A DNA stretch of 64,000 bases from Phycomyces blakesleeanus NRRL 1555(-) (taxonomy: Eukaryota; Mucoromycota; Mucoromycetes; Mucorales; Phycomycetaceae): contig NW_017265142.1 in assembly GCF_001638985.1 (NCBI RefSeq), forward strand, positions 558,001 to 622,000, in the 5' to 3' direction. Every line of letters starts with the position of its first letter. The first letter of the stretch is position 1. The position numbers and the translations under genes are program-made. Below are positions 47,211 through 60,289 of the stretch, in pieces. The notes under the pieces were generated by a model that saw nothing but the letters and a program-made list of their open reading frames with translations, searched no databases and was not told the origin of the DNA.

Positions 47211-48265
47211 CAAGTAATTTGGATTGGTATATTTAGAATAATTTATAAAGAAAAAACAGTACTGCTACAAAAATGGCCGAGGCTTTGGGACTTGTTTAGA
47301 CTTTAGAAGATATATCTGGGTCACAAAGGGCAGTGCTTGGACGCACCAAATTCATCGATCAATAACAAAAAAAAAGACATCAGATTCATGTTTACAAATT
47401 AGAAATCACATTAATAAACATTCTATTGGTTTATGGCACCTATTAAAATATACAGACCAGTTCTCCATTACCAAGGCACAATCTGAACCAAAGCAAAGTA
47501 AATTTTACTTGCTAGACTTTTTTTTTGGCTTTGGAATTGGTTGATGTAGGAGAAAAGATAAAAATTAGCAGAATAAATAACGATTACTAGTCTGACTTCT
47601 GGAATTGGCATAAAGGAATTGAAAGTTGAGAAACTTGCTGCTTTGACCAAAAAAATATAAAAAGAAAAGTCAATATTATTACTGATCTGACTTGACGTTT
47701 GAGATAGTTTGTTTGACAGCAAAAAAATCTGGGCATTGGTTTTTAAGATAAAAAACAAATGCTACGTTTTAGTGCCACTCTTTTTTTATCTGAAAGTGCG
47801 TCAATGACATCCTGGTCTGGTCGAATTAGAGTCCCAGGCACATTATTTTAGGACCTAAAAGCACAAAAAAGTTTTAAACTCTTTCATGCCGTTAAAATAA
47901 AAAATTCATTGACATAGGAAATCTCCCAGTCAATGATGATAACCCTCCTGAAAGTAGATCGTTTGGTACTTTTGTGGTTTTACCTCTGCATTGAGAGACA
48001 AGCACCATCTTTCTGAATTGCTCCTCGTATACGCCGGTACTAGGTAACTTCTCGTTGTCTCATTTTCCTATCAAGCAAGCTATTGATTACTACAGTCACA
48101 GTCAAAAGCATTTCGACCTCTGAGCCAAAAAAAAGCATAAGAGAAATCATGTCATGTCTTCAACATGCAGCTGCTCATCAATAATAATAGCTAAAGTCTT
48201 CAAACTTCAAATACAAGATGATATGTATGTTTATTTTTAAAAACATGTATATATATTTATAAGTA
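47211..48265. other. gene-free AT-rich sequence
   Basis: I see no gene, RNA or clear repeat here. It flanks the dead Tc1/mariner element on its 3' side, and I could not identify a terminal inverted repeat in it. Confidence 0.4.
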
Positions 48266-49300
48266 TCAATATTTGATGTGACCTCCCTTGGTATCAATTA
48301 CAGCCTCGTATCAATGTTGCATACTTCCTGCCAAAGTTGATGCGAGTTCGACGCCTATTCTTTGCTACTCTTGTCGCATCACAACCTCCAAATCACCAAT
48401 GTTGTTGGTACTGGTCTTCTCATCACTCATTTGTCTCTCGAAAGCCCACCAGAGGTGTCTAATGTAGTTGAGATCCGGACTTTGAGCTGGCCAGTAATCA
48501 AAACACCATACATTATGCCTATAATTCCATTACTTCGAATAAGAGCCAGTATAACATCTAACATTGTCTTCTAGGAATATGAAGTGCCTGTTCTGTTTCC
48601 GTAATGAATTTTGGAACCAAGGCATGAAATTTCTGAAACAGAGTGTTCACGTATTGATTTTGGTTTACGTTGCCATCTAAGAATATCAAATGTCCAAAAC
48701 CACTAACCAAGATATATTTCCGGATTATCCATAATACCATTCTCTTACTTGGTTCTCTCGATTGTATTTTCTTCCTTGGACCTTTTCCTAGCTTTCCTGA
48801 TAGCTCTGGCTCTCCCATCATTACCTTCAATTTTGAACCTGGATTCATTGAGTCATACTATATTTCTCCATTGCTCATCCATCCAATTGAAATACTCGCA
48901 AGCCCAACTCAACTGTCTTTCCTTGTGGCCTTTTGTTAAAGGTGCTTATGAGTTACAATATATGATCCAAAGCCCAAACGCTTGAGATAGCTTATTAGTG
49001 TCTTTCTATAGACAAATACCTTCATCTTATTTAAAGAGACTCTTAGCCCATATTATGAGCCAAATGATTCGTTCCAAACCATTTGAAGAAGGTGCCTTTA
49101 TGTCTTTTCAAAAATATTTCTAGGTTTTCCGTAACCTTTTATTGGCGTTAGAGATTTTATTATGCACACTCTCTTAATGATGTACTTGACGGTGGACAGA
49201 CTCATTCCAGCTAACAATGAAATGTAGATTACACCGAAAACTGCTAAATGAATGTACATAATGCATCTGTATTTGTAAGGATTTCTTTTCACCTACTAAT
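48266..49300 (-). pseudogene. degenerate Tc1/mariner-type transposase
   Basis: On the minus strand, pieces in shifting frames read as a Tc1-family transposase in the right order: an N-terminal helix-turn-helix piece (LAGMSLSTVKYIIKR, KGYGKPRN), a middle piece (LTKGHKERQLSWACEY), SGFGHLIFLDGNVNQNQYV, FLEDNVRCYT, then WPAQSPDLNYIRHLW and a C-terminus AVIDTKGGHIKY before a stop at 48266. Several in-frame stops and at least one frameshift (between the DGN and EDN blocks) break it. The first catalytic Asp position reads stop-LNES, and the Glu of the usual NPIExLW block is Arg. The element cannot encode an active enzyme. I could not define its inverted repeats, so the ends are those of the protein similarity only. 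Confidence 0.8.
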
Positions 49301-52300
49301 CGCGAGTGTTTTCTGATGATGTGTCTTGGGTATTATATTCTATTAATAAAATGGGAAAACAATGTCTATTTTTTATTTTATTTTTTTACCCATTTATTTT
49401 TCGGGGAGCGAAATGTTTTTGTCTAAATGTATTGGAACGAGTCTGAATTCTCCACAATTCACACATAAAATATGCAAAATATATATATTCATAATATATC
49501 TTGTCCACTTGGGAAAAATGCCTAACACTACAATACATATGCCTGTCAAAGGAATCAGCTCATATTAGCCATACTTGCCCTGACAAAAAGAAGGAGATTT
49601 CTTGTATGGTTCAGTCAGGAGTATTTTATTTAGGGTTTTACATTTGTTTCAATTATTCTGAAATTTTTGCTAGTAGTGAATATTATTTAGTGCGCACCAT
49701 AATTAAGAAACCACAAAAAAAATCGAAATTTTGTGTGATTCACCAAAAGTTAAAACTGGACTGTTAAATATATAATGGTTACAAATACACAGATATATCT
49801 TTATTGAAAAAGTAGAATATGGTATCAGCCTATTACAGTTTGCCTTGATGTTTAAATATCCAAAGAAAGCTGGAGACTTTGTTGTAGAATTACAAATACT
49901 TTTTGACTCTTTGTAAGTATTAAACTTTTATTCCAAAAATATTGTTATTTATAAGCTCATGTCCCAAGGTTGTACTTAGAAAAACACAATAGATGTATAT
50001 CATATATTTATTTTCCTTGTATCCTCAATTTGCCTTTCATATACCGTACTGAGCCTGCATTTTCAATAGGAAATTAAAGCAACCTTATTAAAAACTCGGT
50101 TAAGATAATTATATATCAGTTATTTGTCTAATGATGATCAGCGCATATTAAGTTATAAAAGCAGCAAAAGAGTAAGCTAAGCTGTGACCCGCACTCTGCT
50201 TTAAACAAGAACTATTTTAGCTCAGAACCGTTTGGCTGACGGTTATTGATAATATGAAAATGTGTATAATCTCAAGAATCAATTCCACCCAAAGTGTAGC
50301 GCTCAATTTTGAATTAATTTCTATCGAAATAATACAAGATTTTAAGTTAATGTTGATAAAAGAAGACATATAGTTTACTTTTGACAGTTTAAGGAATAAC
50401 TACAACAACCAATCAAGACCCCTTTTCTCCACTGTCAGATATCATTAAAAGCAATAGCAACAGCAAAATATTTCCAGTCTTTTACCTTGCCTTATTATTA
50501 TGAACTTATTTTTATTTTTATTTTCTTACTCGGGAAACTCTAATGATGATCTAGCAAGAAGAAGAGTGAGTGGAACCAGATATACAAGTGTAGTTGTATT
50601 CGATCCTTTCAATGAAATTTGCTTCAGTTGTACATTTACATATAGTAGTACTATTATGTATGTAACGAGACCGGGAATGTAATAAAAAGATACCATCTTC
50701 ATTATTAGTACAGAATTCATTGTCTGCTTTTTTTCCCTGTTATCATATCACTATTGATTTTCTCGTAGAATTATTTGTATGATTATTTTATTGCCATCAA
50801 GCTCTTTGTAAAGTTTAATAAACAAGACAACACAAAATACTACAGCAAGATTTATTCACCTTAAGCGCTGTACGTATAGGAAAGATAATCTATTAAACTA
50901 TCAATTATTTTTAACCTTCCGTCTATGACTATTGCTCAGCAATAAGAATTACATCTACCGTGATTGGCTCATTTGATGTTTAAAATCAATCTTTCCTAAT
51001 TTAAAGATTTTTTTTTTCTAATATGAGCATCAAACTACTTATGTAGGGGTGGGACGCGTCTGGACCAGTTTTGTCAACTGATATGTTATTTTTATCGTAA
51101 ATAATATATATCCAAAAACTGCTTTGTCTAAATTTAACTGCAGAAATTATTAAGGATTGAGATGTCAAAGACAGATTCTACCATTTATTGCAATAATTAG
51201 TGTTTAAAAGGAGCTTCACATGTACTTGTATTACAGTACACATTTTATCAAGATCTATTTAACAGAGTCTCAACTTGGATAGGATACGTAAGCTATACTG
51301 GTAGTGTGTGCTATATAGTATTATGTACTTTGTATACATATCTGTATACAAGCATAAATGGCCAAGCCTTTTATTTTACCGAGGTTCTACGACTTATTCT
51401 GCGCGCATACGATAAAGAGATAATGTAGTATATATGAATTCTTTGGGTATATTATAAATATAAGCCTGCATAGAATTTCTTTGTTTTGATAAAATACACA
51501 ACTTCTTTATTATCCTTGTTATTATTATTATTACTATTATTATTATTTATTTATTTAATTTTGAAAATATTCATCTACTCATTAAATATCATAAATATTT
51601 ATAGCTTCTTGTGAAAATACTTTCAAGTGAAGCCGCTACAAAGCCGACTTTCCAAATATATTATACCTCAAACTCACTCAAAAGACTTGTACACGCAATA
51701 AATTATTTTAAATAGACTTGGATTATACAATTAAACAATACCAAAGTAAGGTATCTGGTATCCATACAATATATGAGCTTCAAAATTAAATTAGTTAGCT
51801 GGAGATAAAATCACTCTGGAGCAAAACACTACTGTCTATATCGTCTTGTACACAATATCAATGTGTAGAAAGCTCAGTCGTGATCAACGTACCTAATTGG
51901 GGGTGACTGTCCTTGAATAAATAAATAAAATGTAAAGTGAGCACAGATGGCTATCAAGAATAAGATTTGTATAACAATGAAAAATAGGGTACGCATTCTC
52001 TAGTATAATTTGGCAGATTGTACACGATACTGCATCTACGTACAAATTCACTTGTTTGTATTTAGTTAATAAAACCTTTATTTAGTTATTTTTTTTTGCT
52101 GGGATCAAAGAGATTGTATGAATCTAGCTAGAGTTTAGTTCGTTTCTTGCGAGACTAACTGCGTATTGAATACACCCTATTTAGCTTCACTAATGCCGTG
52201 ACCATGAGAACCACACCAGGGCCTTTTGTTGTTGTAAAGGCGATAATTACTATATTTCATATGAGCCACAACTGAGTAATTTATAATGCCTGCAGTATAT

Positions 52301-52926
52301 ACATATTCAGGCACAGCATCAAGATATACAGTCATTTATGCATTTTTTTTTTGATTAAATACATATTAAAATATCACCATACGACAAAGAGCTAAGCTAT
52401 AGGAGAGGTTTTGTTGATTTGATTCCTTAACGTGGTGTTTATCAACTATAATCTCAACCTCTGTGTACGTCAATCCAATAATAGGTTTTTTTTATTCTTC
52501 TTCTTCTTTCTTTATAAAATCATAAATTTCCTGGTTTCTGTATTATTTGCATACAGTATATCACACTTCTCCGGTTATCCTTCTTAATTTGACAATTTTT
52601 TGTTATAAAAATAAAAATGCTTTTATATTATTGTGCATGCGCCCACAAGCCTTTTGATATATAAGTTTGGCGCATGACAAGCTTAAAGTATTTGGTGTAT
52701 AATGAGTTGTTAATATTCTGGGCTGAATCAAATATGCACACACAGTAACAAGAAGAATACAAAGGCATATTCTCGAATGAGTACAAGACACCATATGCCG
52801 TAGAACTCATGAATATATAAAGGAACGTTTGTTTGTTCATTGTAAAAAAGTATTCGCTCTCTTCTTCACCCTTTATCACCCAAAATTAAAACTTTTATTA
52901 CGCCAATATTGAACAAATATCAAAAC
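49301..52926. other. gene-poor AT-rich island
   Basis: No gene recognised. Open frames here are short and of AT-biased composition. The piece around 49404-49430 (TTTTTGTCTAAATG) resembles Tc1-type terminal sequence but I found no matching inverted copy on the far side. An (ATT)n tract lies near 51522-51560. The 150 nt before 52927 include a TATA-like TGAATATATAAAGG at 52808-52821, a plausible core promoter for the isocyanide synthase gene. Confidence 0.45.
52808..52823 (+). promoter_or_regulatory. possible TATA box of the isocyanide synthase gene
   Basis: ATATATAAAGG lies about 110 nt upstream of the ATG at 52927, a usual TATA-to-start-codon distance in fungi. It is in AT-rich sequence, so the match could be chance. 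Confidence 0.3.
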
Positions 52927-54286
52927 ATGAACTCCTACAAAGAAAATTCCAAAGACATTGTGTATAATGGATCATCCATTGGTGTAAAAAACGACGTTTC
53001 GTATCAAGGTATGCTAGGATTTCTATCCAAAGAAAGTATTTATCATAATCAAGTCAGTTTACTAACTATCATTTCTCCAAGGCTTTCTTGGTAGTTCATT
53101 CTTCTACAGTTCATTCAAGCAAGTGCTAAACCTCTTTCAAAAAAAGGGTTGCTCTGAACCAAACATCTCAGGAGAACTTCCCGTTCTGTCTTCTTCTACC
53201 AGTACCAGCTCGAACTCTCCTGTCTTGTACCTTGATAACATTGCGATCAATGATTGTAATACTCCTGATAGATGTGGACATGTAGTTCAACGTTTTCTAG
53301 AGCATTTTGATGCTGAACTCCGATATCATTCCAAGCCTTTGGTCGATTGCTATTCAGAGAGCGGAAAGTATGCCCTGGCCAGTAAAATTCATCCGTTCGT
53401 GTGTGCACTCGAGCCAATTCTCATGGTTCTGCCAGCCTTTCCTTGCAAGTCTCCCAACAATCGGGACAAGGTTCTCGGAGTTCTTCCTGATCGTACAGAA
53501 GAGCTTGGGCTTCTGCGTATAGAATCTTTCTGTGCTGATGTAGCCCAATATTATCCCCAAGGATGTCAACTTACTATTGTCTCGGATGGCCGTGTGTTTG
53601 CTGATCTTATTGGCGTCAAGGATGAGCTAGTTTCAGTATACAACAATTTCCTGGAATTCACACTCTTCAAATCACGCGGAGGACTTAAGCATATCATATT
53701 CAGGTCATTAGATGATCATTTGGCAGCCATTAATATAGACGATCTTGAAGTTGGTCAAGCCGGAGAAAACTTTGATATCCATGACAAGAGACGTGCGGGA
53801 TTGATGGAGATATTTACTGACGCTGATAAAGCCGAGGCCATAAGTAACACCATGGTAAATCTTGGATTTGTACGGTATCTTGAAGAAGATCTTGTGTGGC
53901 CTGCAGGAATGAGCAAGACTAAAAAGAAGAAAGAGTGCCGCCAAATAGCAAGAAAGATGATGGAGCGCAATGTTGCCTTTTCTAGGCTATGCGAGCACCA
54001 CTATCCTACTCATTTACGCCTCTCCATCCATGGATACAACAGTTCTGGGCCAAAATTCCCTATTCAGATGTCACCTAATTTGCGTGGACCAACTCCTTGG
54101 CACTCAGTGTGCTTGGAATTCAAGGACGGAAAGACAGCATTCGTTAAACGCAAGGTTGCCGCCCAATTGGTGAAAGATGGAGATTTTGAGTTGTATGAGC
54201 ACCCTGAATTTAAACGGCCATGGGGATTCCGCCAGCTCGAAAGTTCATATATCGATTTTGAGAGTGTTGTAACAAAGATTTTGTAA
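52927..54286 (+). CDS. isocyanide synthase (Dit1/PvcA family), 2 exons
   Basis: Family members turn the amino group of Tyr or Trp into an isonitrile using ribulose-5-phosphate. Yeast Dit1 makes the spore-wall dityrosine precursor; fungal relatives start xanthocillin-type products. Exons 52927-53008 and 53082-54286 (428 aa). The intron has a consensus branch site TACTAAC before CCAAG. Family blocks: ALEPILMVLPAFPCKSPNN, VLGVLPDRTEELGL, FCADVAQYYPQGCQLTIVSD, GRVFADLIGV, HYPTHLRLSIH and a C-terminal PWGFRQLE. No signal peptide or membrane segment is seen, so it should be cytosolic. There is no adjacent P450 (Dit2), dioxygenase or transporter in the flanking ~7 kb on one side and ~4 kb on the other, so the partner enzymes must be elsewhere. 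Confidence 0.9.
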
Positions 54287-57200
54287 AATATTTTTTGTTG
54301 GCTTAGAGATTTGTTTCCAAGATACCAGCAGTATATATCTTATCTTGGATTATAATAAATATCTCTTAATTTTTGTATTTGTGGAAACTATTGTCTATCT
54401 GTCTATATTCATGAATCTTGAAAGCCACCGAAGCTCATATATGTGAGAATATTAAGGCATTGGTGTTGTTTCTTTTGTTACTGAGCTTGCAGAAAGAAAG
54501 AAAAACCCCAAATTATAAATATATTAGGTACTCCAGAAAATGGGATTTAAGGTTTGGTGAATAACCAGTAACAAAAAGCAAAAGATAAAGAGAGATAAAA
54601 GAAAGAGAAATGATCCAAACACATACACACATGCATACGTATACATAAAATAGAGAATAGCGGATATGCAGAATACATGCACAGTTCAAGTCCAACTGCA
54701 TATGCAATAATACTAAATAATAGTACACATGGTATTTCAAAGAGTTTTACCTTCTTATTTGTACTATTTAGCTAGTCGATCATTAGTCTTCATTTGATTC
54801 AATATTTTACATATCCGAGGTTCACAAAGATTAAATTTGCACATATCCTCCACAAGAAACACGATTTTTTTTGTATTCCCCTACTTCATTTGTATATATA
54901 TACATATATACAAGTTGTCTTTTGCCTTTATTAAAAACTGTAATTTAGCGTTTTTTAATATATATTTATATACAAAATTGTATTTATATATTTATGCGTT
55001 TATATATAGGAGTACAGAACGCTTTATCTTATTGAATATGTTACAGGGGTTAAGGTGCTTACCTTTTATAAATATGACAGTCTAGGAGTGTATTTAATAG
55101 TGTGTAAATAGCAAAATATATACTTTATTTATTTCTTTTTCCCTATGTGCGTGTATATGTGTATAAATATATTACAGCTTCTACTGGTATTGGCATTGGT
55201 GATGGTGATGGTGCTGCTGAATTCTTGAAGGTGCATTAGGTTGCAAAGAAAACGCATATCTACTACACAAGCCTGTTATTAAAATGAATAGTACTCTTGG
55301 TATGCATGCTATAGTAATATTGAAAGCTCTTACTCCTGAAACTACATGTAAGTATAGTCTGCAGTACATATATCATATTAATGTTTTTAAGGGAACCTTA
55401 CTTTTGACGAGAGATATCTTATATAAGGCATATATTTTATTTAAGAATATCTCAGATACACAGTAGTACAATAAACTTTTGACTTCTATATCACGATTTA
55501 ACTTCATATTTCATAATATAGCAATTAAATTGGCTCTTGTTTTCAATGGTATTTATAACATATATATGTTTCTTTTTATTTGTATGCAGTACTAATGCCA
55601 ATTGTAGAAAATCAGGGTTAAATCAAATCACCTTGACCTTTTCTCCAAAGCTATTAGTAGATCCTCTATGTGGCTATACATATAATCAAGACTTGTTTCA
55701 ATATTAACTTGAACACTATAGTCATTGTCTGATCCATTTAAGAATAGTAATCTAATAAAGTCAAGGGAAGACTGATGGGAAATATGTACAATGAGGTTTT
55801 TTTTTAGAACGACTTTATAACATGATAAAACGTGACAAATACATACCGTTATTCTATAACAGACCAAGAGTAAGTTTGGAGAAAGCTTTGTTGTTAAAAT
55901 AAGAGGAAGGAATAAGAAGGCGCCTTTCATATGACCCGTTTTCGACTAAATGGACATACTATAGCCATATGGGCCAATAGAAAGGTCCTAAAGTTTAGTA
56001 AGGGTACGGTAGTTTTTGCTACCAAACCTACTCTCCGATTTACCTATTGTTACTTGAAAAATAAAACTTTTTTTTTACGTCAGGAATCCCAGAGTAAGTA
56101 TGCTATTTTTTTTTTTTTTTTAATTTTCTAAAACTATTGCTTAAGGTGGGCTACTGGACTTTTTGTAAAATAAGCATATCTGCTTTATGAAGAAAACTGT
56201 ATATTAGCGTTATTTATTTGTTTTCCTTTGAAATCACTCTTTTAATAATAGACGGAAAAAATGTATATTGAGGCAGAAGGATATATACTAGCTTAACTAT
56301 TACGTTACTTTGCAGAACTCTAGTCATATTGCCATTAATTGAATTAAATTGTAAGCTGATATTTGCTTTAAATGATCGTATTTTATATATAAGGATTATA
56401 TTATAATTGCCTTATAATAGTACAATAACTTCATTCTGTCATAGCAATATTATAAGTGACAATTACTCTAAATTTAGAGAAGATTTATTAGACAAAGAAC
56501 AGACTAGAACCCAACGGGTTAAGAGCAATGCCAAATAGTTTGTTGCATTTAGTTCTGATATTTGAGTTTAATTATGATTTGTTTTCATGCTTACTTTATA
56601 CACAGTGTTTTATATATCATAACATTATATATGGCCTCATTATTGATAATAGACCCAAACGAAAGTTCGGTTTTTTTTTATTCAAGGGTTTATCTGACTT
56701 AAAGATATTTATCCATATTATCTCATTCCAAAGTATACATTTTACTTATATACCTTACCAGTTCAATGGGAGAGTTAGTATATTATATATCTTCGTTATC
56801 TCTATACCGTTTTCACACTATTAGCAGTAGTTTCATTTTGATAGTCGAATTTATTTATTTATTTTTGTTTTCAAAAAAAAATTACATTATAACAAAAATT
56901 TAGGATGAACTATTACGGATTTTACATCAAACATATAGGTACTATAGCTTATCCTATTTATTAGACTGTAAAGTTTGTGGTATGCAATATAAAGCCAAAC
57001 AAGCGAATCATTAGGTAAATCAGGTTTGGTTTACCAAAATCTAAAGTCGACATACAAGCATTATCTCTATACCATTTCTTAATCAAATAAACGAATGTTT
57101 GATACCGAATTATTGATTTAATAAAGCATTTTTGCGTTTGGGTTTCTTATTTCTCATTTCCCCCCTCCAGAAGAAACATTATATCTTTATAGTTGTTCAA

Positions 57201-58523
57201 AGATTAACGTATTTTAATAAGCATAACTATTGCTTACACTCGCAAATGAATATTGTCGACTGTTGAAAATCGTATCATATTCGAATTAAAGATTAATGGA
57301 CACACTTTATAGAATACTATATTCTAATAAATGTATATTGTCAAGAATCATACTTGTGCCTAGATAAAATTTTGTTTTGGCGATACATATTTAGAATAAA
57401 AAATCCCAAAAAAAAACCAGTTTTTTTCTTATTTTTAAAAGCATAAACAATTATCAGTATGAATTTTTACAGCTTGTAAGCTACTCACAGCAAAGCAACA
57501 ATAGAAAATTTTGATTACAAATAATGCCAACAATCTCACAGGAAATAGTCTAAATAATATTTAGATACTCATTGATGATACCTAAATCTAGTCTCAAAGA
57601 TGAACTGACTGAAAATGTTTGATTTACACCCACAAAATCCATTTAATAGCCTGAAAACTTTTTTTTCGGACAAAATATTTTATATTGGATAGTTTATTCA
57701 TCATTGACGCTCACGGAAAATAGTTTTTTCACGTACTTCCTAGTAACAGTCGGATCTGGACTGAAATAAATGTTTCATACACAACTGACAGTTGGCACAT
57801 AATAGAAATACGACACTATACCTAAAGCCAATACTAATAACAACAAAACCCTACTGAATTTACGCTGAGTGTGTTGGATGATGGGTACCAAAGTAGACCT
57901 TCTTTTAAAAGTATCACAGTCAAGTTCAACCATTTTTCATCAAATCATAATCCATAAGTTGAAATGTGACTTAAAGCATACAAATTTACTTTAGAACATG
58001 CAAAAACTTGAGCATAAAACTGGGCCTATATTTCCACTTATTAAACACTTTCGGAAAGTACTTCAAGGATTGTATATAGAGATTTCCCCTACAGTTAATA
58101 AGAATCATTTTAATTGTTTGACCCAAAAACGAGGTTATCCAAAAAGAATTATAAAGCCAAGAATTTCATTTGAAAACGCGTTTGAATATATTGTACTTTG
58201 CATAGGGCAACGATATACCCTATAAAAGTTTTCATCTATTTAATAATCGTGCTTTATCTTCGTTTTTGAATTATATAAAGCTAATATAACGGTATTTAGT
58301 TAATTTAACAAGCGTAAAACTCATATATGAACATTCCTTTCTCAACAAATAAAGAGAATATGGTTACTTGCGGAAAAACTACCCCTTTGAATATCACTTA
58401 AACCATGCTCGCAAATATTGTATGGTAAAAATTGATTAAAGACATTATTCATTGTAGAAAACAAAAAAAGGGAAATAAGGAAACGCTATGTATATGTGGT
58501 GTAAAATATCAATTGGAAGGATG
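54287..58523. other. 4.2-kb gene-poor AT-rich region
   Basis: No convincing gene. Frames at about 55628-56131 and 56528-56824 are short and compositionally AT-driven. The possible transposase relic at 57998-58225 is listed separately. Confidence 0.45.
57998..58225 (+). pseudogene. possible Tc1-like transposase relic (helix-turn-helix region)
   Basis: The translated stretch ISPTVNKNHFNCLTQKRGYP followed by KRIIKPRISFENAFEY has the spacing of the second helix-turn-helix and the GYxxR/KPxxSxxN region of Tc1-type transposases. There is no DDE part downstream and the similarity is short, so this is tentative. Confidence 0.25.
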
Positions 58524-60289
58524 TTATGACCATCCTGGGTGAATATCAGAGATGGACATGGGATGAACATGATCAGGTTGAGTCATCATGCCCATCCAAG
58601 AGAGATTAGGGGCGCTTCCGACTGTCTGAAGAATAGGACGCTGTATGGATATGTGGTACTGATTATTAGTTTTGTTGTCATTGGTGTTGTTATTATCCTG
58701 TTCTGACAGGGAGAGGCGACGTTGACGTTTGGTAGTAGTAGTAGTATTAGTATTAGTATTGGTGGTGATGGGAGTTAAGGTTGGATTCGAGGTGGCAGTG
58801 GAGTTTATAGTGGAGTAGTTCATTTGCGAACCAATGGGTCGTAAGGGATGACCTGCATTGGTGAATGGAACAGGGGCAAGGTTCGGCTTCTTTTTATCTT
58901 TTGGCATGGGTGTGATAATGCTGGTGGAGGCGCGTTTACCGATGGCATGGTTGGTGGGGTTAGCAAATACGGCTGCTTTGGATTTGATGCCCTTATTGAC
59001 TGTGGTGATGGGCGTGGCATTGCTTCGGTTGCGCTTTTTGATGACATCTGTCTTAAGGCTTAGAGGACGCACGACGCCATGGAGTTTGAGAAAGAGACCA
59101 CACGCATTACAAAGTGGAAGGCCTTCAGGATTTCGTCTCCAGAGTGGTGTGGTTGTGGTGCGACAGTTTGTACAGTGGGTGGCGCTATCTTTCTTGTCAG
59201 TCGGAAGTGGGAGTGGCTCTGGATGCACGGAGAGCAGAGGATCAGGGGCAGATTGAGGGACATAATACATTGTCAGCAGATCCTCGAAGCTGAGTGCCCC
59301 TGCATTTGCATTTGCATTCGTGCTCGTATCCGCATTCGCATTCGCATTCGCACTTGTACTTGCACTCGAGTTCATATTCATATGTTCATCAGGAATTGTC
59401 GGTTCGGGGGAAAGTGGTTGGAAAAGTGCTGGTGGATGAATGCCCATGTTCTGGAACTGCATTGGAAGCTGGTCACTCGGCAACGAATGACTGAAATATG
59501 CTTCCATGGATGATACCGAGTAAGGAGATAGTCTGTCGCACTCTTCCATATCTGAATCCGCAGGAATTGTGATACTATTGGTGCCATGAACACCAGAGGT
59601 AAATCCGTTTGAAGTCTATTTGTTCAAGAAATAATAAGCGACCCTATTCAAGTATTATGGAATTGTCCATGCAAAAACGCTATGCATGGGGATGCACTCG
59701 AATGAAATAAAGTATAATGAAATACAAAATCAACAATTCTTACATGAGTTTGTGGGAATATCGTCGAAGACAAGTGAGAAGGTGCTGCACGAGTAGACCC
59801 ATACACCATAGCGTTCCGTTCGTGATTTGACTTTGGTCGGATTGTAGAGTGAAAGTTGGGGCCAAATCCATCGATTGCTGGTGGGGCTGAGGACGACAAG
59901 AAGACAGTGGTGTCATCATGTGTGGGAGGGGAAACGTCTTGATTAAACTCGTTTTGTTGTTCTTCGGCTTTGGCTTTTGCTTCAGCTGCCTTTTTTTTCT
60001 TGAGGGTCATGGCCATCATGCGCCATGTGAGATTCTCTAGACGTGAACCATTGGGAAGTGTATCCTTGGCCTTTGTATACAACCGCCAGACTTGAGCCGC
60101 CAGCGGGTCTTTTTTGTCTGAAGGTGTTTCCGAGTCAGGTTGTTCTGTGGAAGGTCGTGGTGGGAAGAGGGCGTCTGCGAGTATACTCTCGACGGCAGGA
60201 GAAGGGCCAGGAATGTCTCGAGTGGATTGATCGGTAAAATGAGGGTTCATGGTAGAGGTGATTGTGTTTGTTGTGCCTGCACAGAGCAT
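58524..60289 (-). CDS. AreA/Nit2-type GATA transcription factor, 2 exons
   Basis: Expected activator of nitrogen-catabolite genes. Exons 59744-60289 and 58524-59615 (545 aa from the first Met; a second Met at 60250 gives 532 aa). The N-terminal block [20 protein letters not shown] followed by LTWRMM is the conserved AreA/Gat1 N-terminal motif, which separates this from light or siderophore GATA factors. The single zinc finger (about 330-354) reads [20 protein letters not shown] then [17 protein letters not shown], with a basic tail KKRNRSN. The rest is Ser/Thr/Asn/Pro-rich; a (GCATTC)n-type hexamer repeat encodes alternating Asn-Ala. The motif [15 protein letters not shown] is intact, so DNA binding to GATA sites is expected. 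A terminal activator-like or co-repressor-binding segment is not clear. Confidence 0.92.
59299..59362. repeat. (GCATTC)n-type hexanucleotide repeat, in frame
   Basis: About ten imperfect hexamers inside the GATA factor, encoding alternating Asn-Ala residues with Ser and Thr interruptions on the minus strand. Confidence 0.85.

Noticed and set aside
55628..56131. Two open frames of 66-100 codons
   Set aside because: AT-driven composition, no family match, no supporting splice or promoter context.
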